Source: a virus
IMG/VR virus record: IMGVR_UViG_3300025313_000086
Location: 1-32,322 of that record
Strand: one strand, 5' to 3'
DNA length: 32,322 bases
The notes beneath the pieces are model-generated. The model ran no database searches. It saw nothing but the letters and a program-made list of their open reading frames with translations, and had not been told where the DNA came from. Shown in pieces: positions 31,311 to 32,322 of this stretch. Position 1 is the first letter of the stretch. Each line of letters opens with the position of its first letter. A program made the translations under genes and the position numbers.

Positions 31311-32322
31311 GTTGTTCCTCCTTTACAAACAGTTCATCCTTTGTGAAGTCCATATCCAAGCCATCAAGCTCTCCCTTACAAATCGTGTTGAATGGGCAAT
31401 CCCACAGGCAGTCCTTGGTCGGGTTGCGATAGCGAAGCTCTGGATGCAGGCGCACTAACTCCATTTCATTATGCTCGACTTTAATCTGCGCTCCATACTT
31501 TTCCATTTCTACAGCGGAGCGGTATACCTTTAGCCTATGGAACCATTTCTTGGCCCGGAGCCGCTCAAGAAAGTTTTCATATTTAGCGTCGTAGACGCCC
31601 GGACCTTCCTTTAGTGCAGCTTCGTAATCCTCCGGTGTGCAGGTCAGGTTACTGGAGGCCACAGATAAAGAGCCATCTTTATTTCTAATCGGCGGATGTG
31701 GCACCTGCTTTAGTAGGAAGTTGTAGAGCATACCGGCAGCAGGTTTATTTGGAAGCCAATATCCGTCGGGGTTGACCATCTTACCGCCGATACGGATTTT
31801 CCCGTTTCCTGCAATTAACTGGTCATATGCCCAGCAGTAAGTGCTCGCTTGGTCATCTAATTCTAGCCATCCGGCTTCGGTGTCTATCCCACTTGTGGTC
31901 TTATGCTCTAATAGCCAAATACCGTTGGCGTCCTCAATCACGCCGTCTAAGCGGAGAGTAACAGTTAGGCTCTTATTTACAGGGACTTCCGCGTAAAGCT
32001 CTGCCCCATGCACATCGAAATCGTCGTTATCTTTAGCCCAGCGGCAGTAATGTTGCACGATGCCACGGGCAAGGTCCATATCAGCGTTTAGGCTGGTCCG
32101 TTGCTCTTCGTCTAAGCGGTCGTAGTTAACGGCGGTTATGTGGGCTTGGAAGAAGTCTTCCATGGCGTCCGTGGCGCTAACCCTAGAGTAAAATGCCTCC
32201 AGGCCAATGTGGACCGCCTCGCCTACGAAGAGTTTAGGGGAGCGCTGCTTTGGGAGGAGTCCCTGAACAAACTCGTAGTCCCACTTTTTTCGGCAGCGCT
32301 TGAAAGTCCGCCTCTCTGTCGT
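31291..32322 (-). CDS. RecB/Cas4-like PD-(D/E)XK nuclease, start beyond the window
   Basis: A nuclease whose frame runs open to the right edge (343 residues visible). The edge part reads RTFKRCRKKWDYEF and then LFVGEAVHIGLEAFYS, the classical N-terminal motifs of this family. The catalytic core is LRLDGVIED followed by WLLEHKTTSG (Asp, then Glu-x-Lys). Cysteines in KRCRKKW and in CLWDCPFNTIC can hold an iron-sulphur cluster as in Cas4 and AddB. Probably a 5'-3' exonuclease making ssDNA for the Sak4-like ATPase. The C-terminus ends LDLFAD. Met at 32163 is internal and not the true start. Confidence 0.82.
   Translation of the reverse strand, partial: TTERRTFKRCRKKWDYEFVQGLLPKQRSPKLFVGEAVHIGLEAFYSRVSATDAMEDFFQAHITAVNYDRLDEEQRTSLNADMDLARGIVQHYCRWAKDNDDFDVHGAELYAEVPVNKSLTVTLRLDGVIEDANGIWLLEHKTTSGIDTEAGWLELDDQASTYCWAYDQLIAGNGKIRIGGKMVNPDGYWLPNKPAAGMLYNFLLKQVPHPPIRNKDGSLSVASSNLTCTPEDYEAALKEGPGVYDAKYENFLERLRAKKWFHRLKVYRSAVEMEKYGAQIKVEHNEMELVRLHPELRYRNPTKDCLWDCPFNTICKGELDGLDMDFTKDELFVKEEQLDLFAD

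Overview
The window looks like most of the genome of a lytic, tailed double-stranded DNA bacteriophage, probably an environmental one. Packaging, capsid, tail and lysis genes fill the plus strand from about 0.7 to 23.7 kb. A replication and nucleotide-metabolism operon fills the minus strand from 23.7 kb to the right edge. The two arms converge at about 23.69 kb. I see no integrase, repressor, tRNA, transposase or CRISPR array. No long tape-measure gene, tail-tube gene or baseplate set is recognisable. Together with the large portal, a scaffold, an HK97-fold coat protein and a 1225-residue probable ejection protein, this favours a short-tailed (podovirus-like) virion, but that is inference. 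The host cannot be named from this sequence.

Layout: 1-716 is non-coding. It holds a GC-rich stretch, a helically phased array of GTTAGA boxes (305-640), a G/C hairpin and a probable promoter. Then come small and large terminase, a zinc-ribbon protein, the portal, two unknowns, the 1225-residue protein, scaffold and major capsid (0.7-11.8 kb). A cluster of small genes follows (11.8-14.9 kb), including three zinc-ribbon proteins, one with a perfect 3 x 27-bp repeat. Two large and two smaller tail-type proteins run to 19.7 kb. From about 19.07 to 23.3 kb the base composition jumps from about 35-50% to above 60% GC. This GC-rich block holds the fibre C-terminus, two further tail-type proteins and most of the lysis cassette (small membrane proteins and an amidase endolysin), and looks like an exchanged host-interaction module. 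A holin-like gene with background composition closes the arm.

The minus-strand operon, read right to left, encodes a RecB/Cas4-like nuclease (cut by the window edge), a small Cys-rich protein, a Sak4-like RecA-fold ATPase, a probable ssDNA-binding protein, a primase-helicase, an unknown, a free-standing TSCPD-domain protein, another unknown, a family A DNA polymerase with 3'-5' exonuclease (its frame broken by one base), a PurZ-like enzyme, and a nucleoside 2-deoxyribosyltransferase-like protein. Almost all of these genes overlap or touch, so they are probably co-translated.

The main result is the PurZ-like gene. It has the adenylosuccinate synthetase fold motifs, but the catalytic Asp of the GDEGKG loop is Ser (GSEGKG), the change reported for phage PurZ, which makes the precursor of 2-aminoadenine (Z). 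Placed directly after a phage PolA, it suggests a Z-genome phage. The other known Z genes (mazZ, datZ) are not in the window. The linked NDT-like and TSCPD proteins are candidate additional parts of the pathway.
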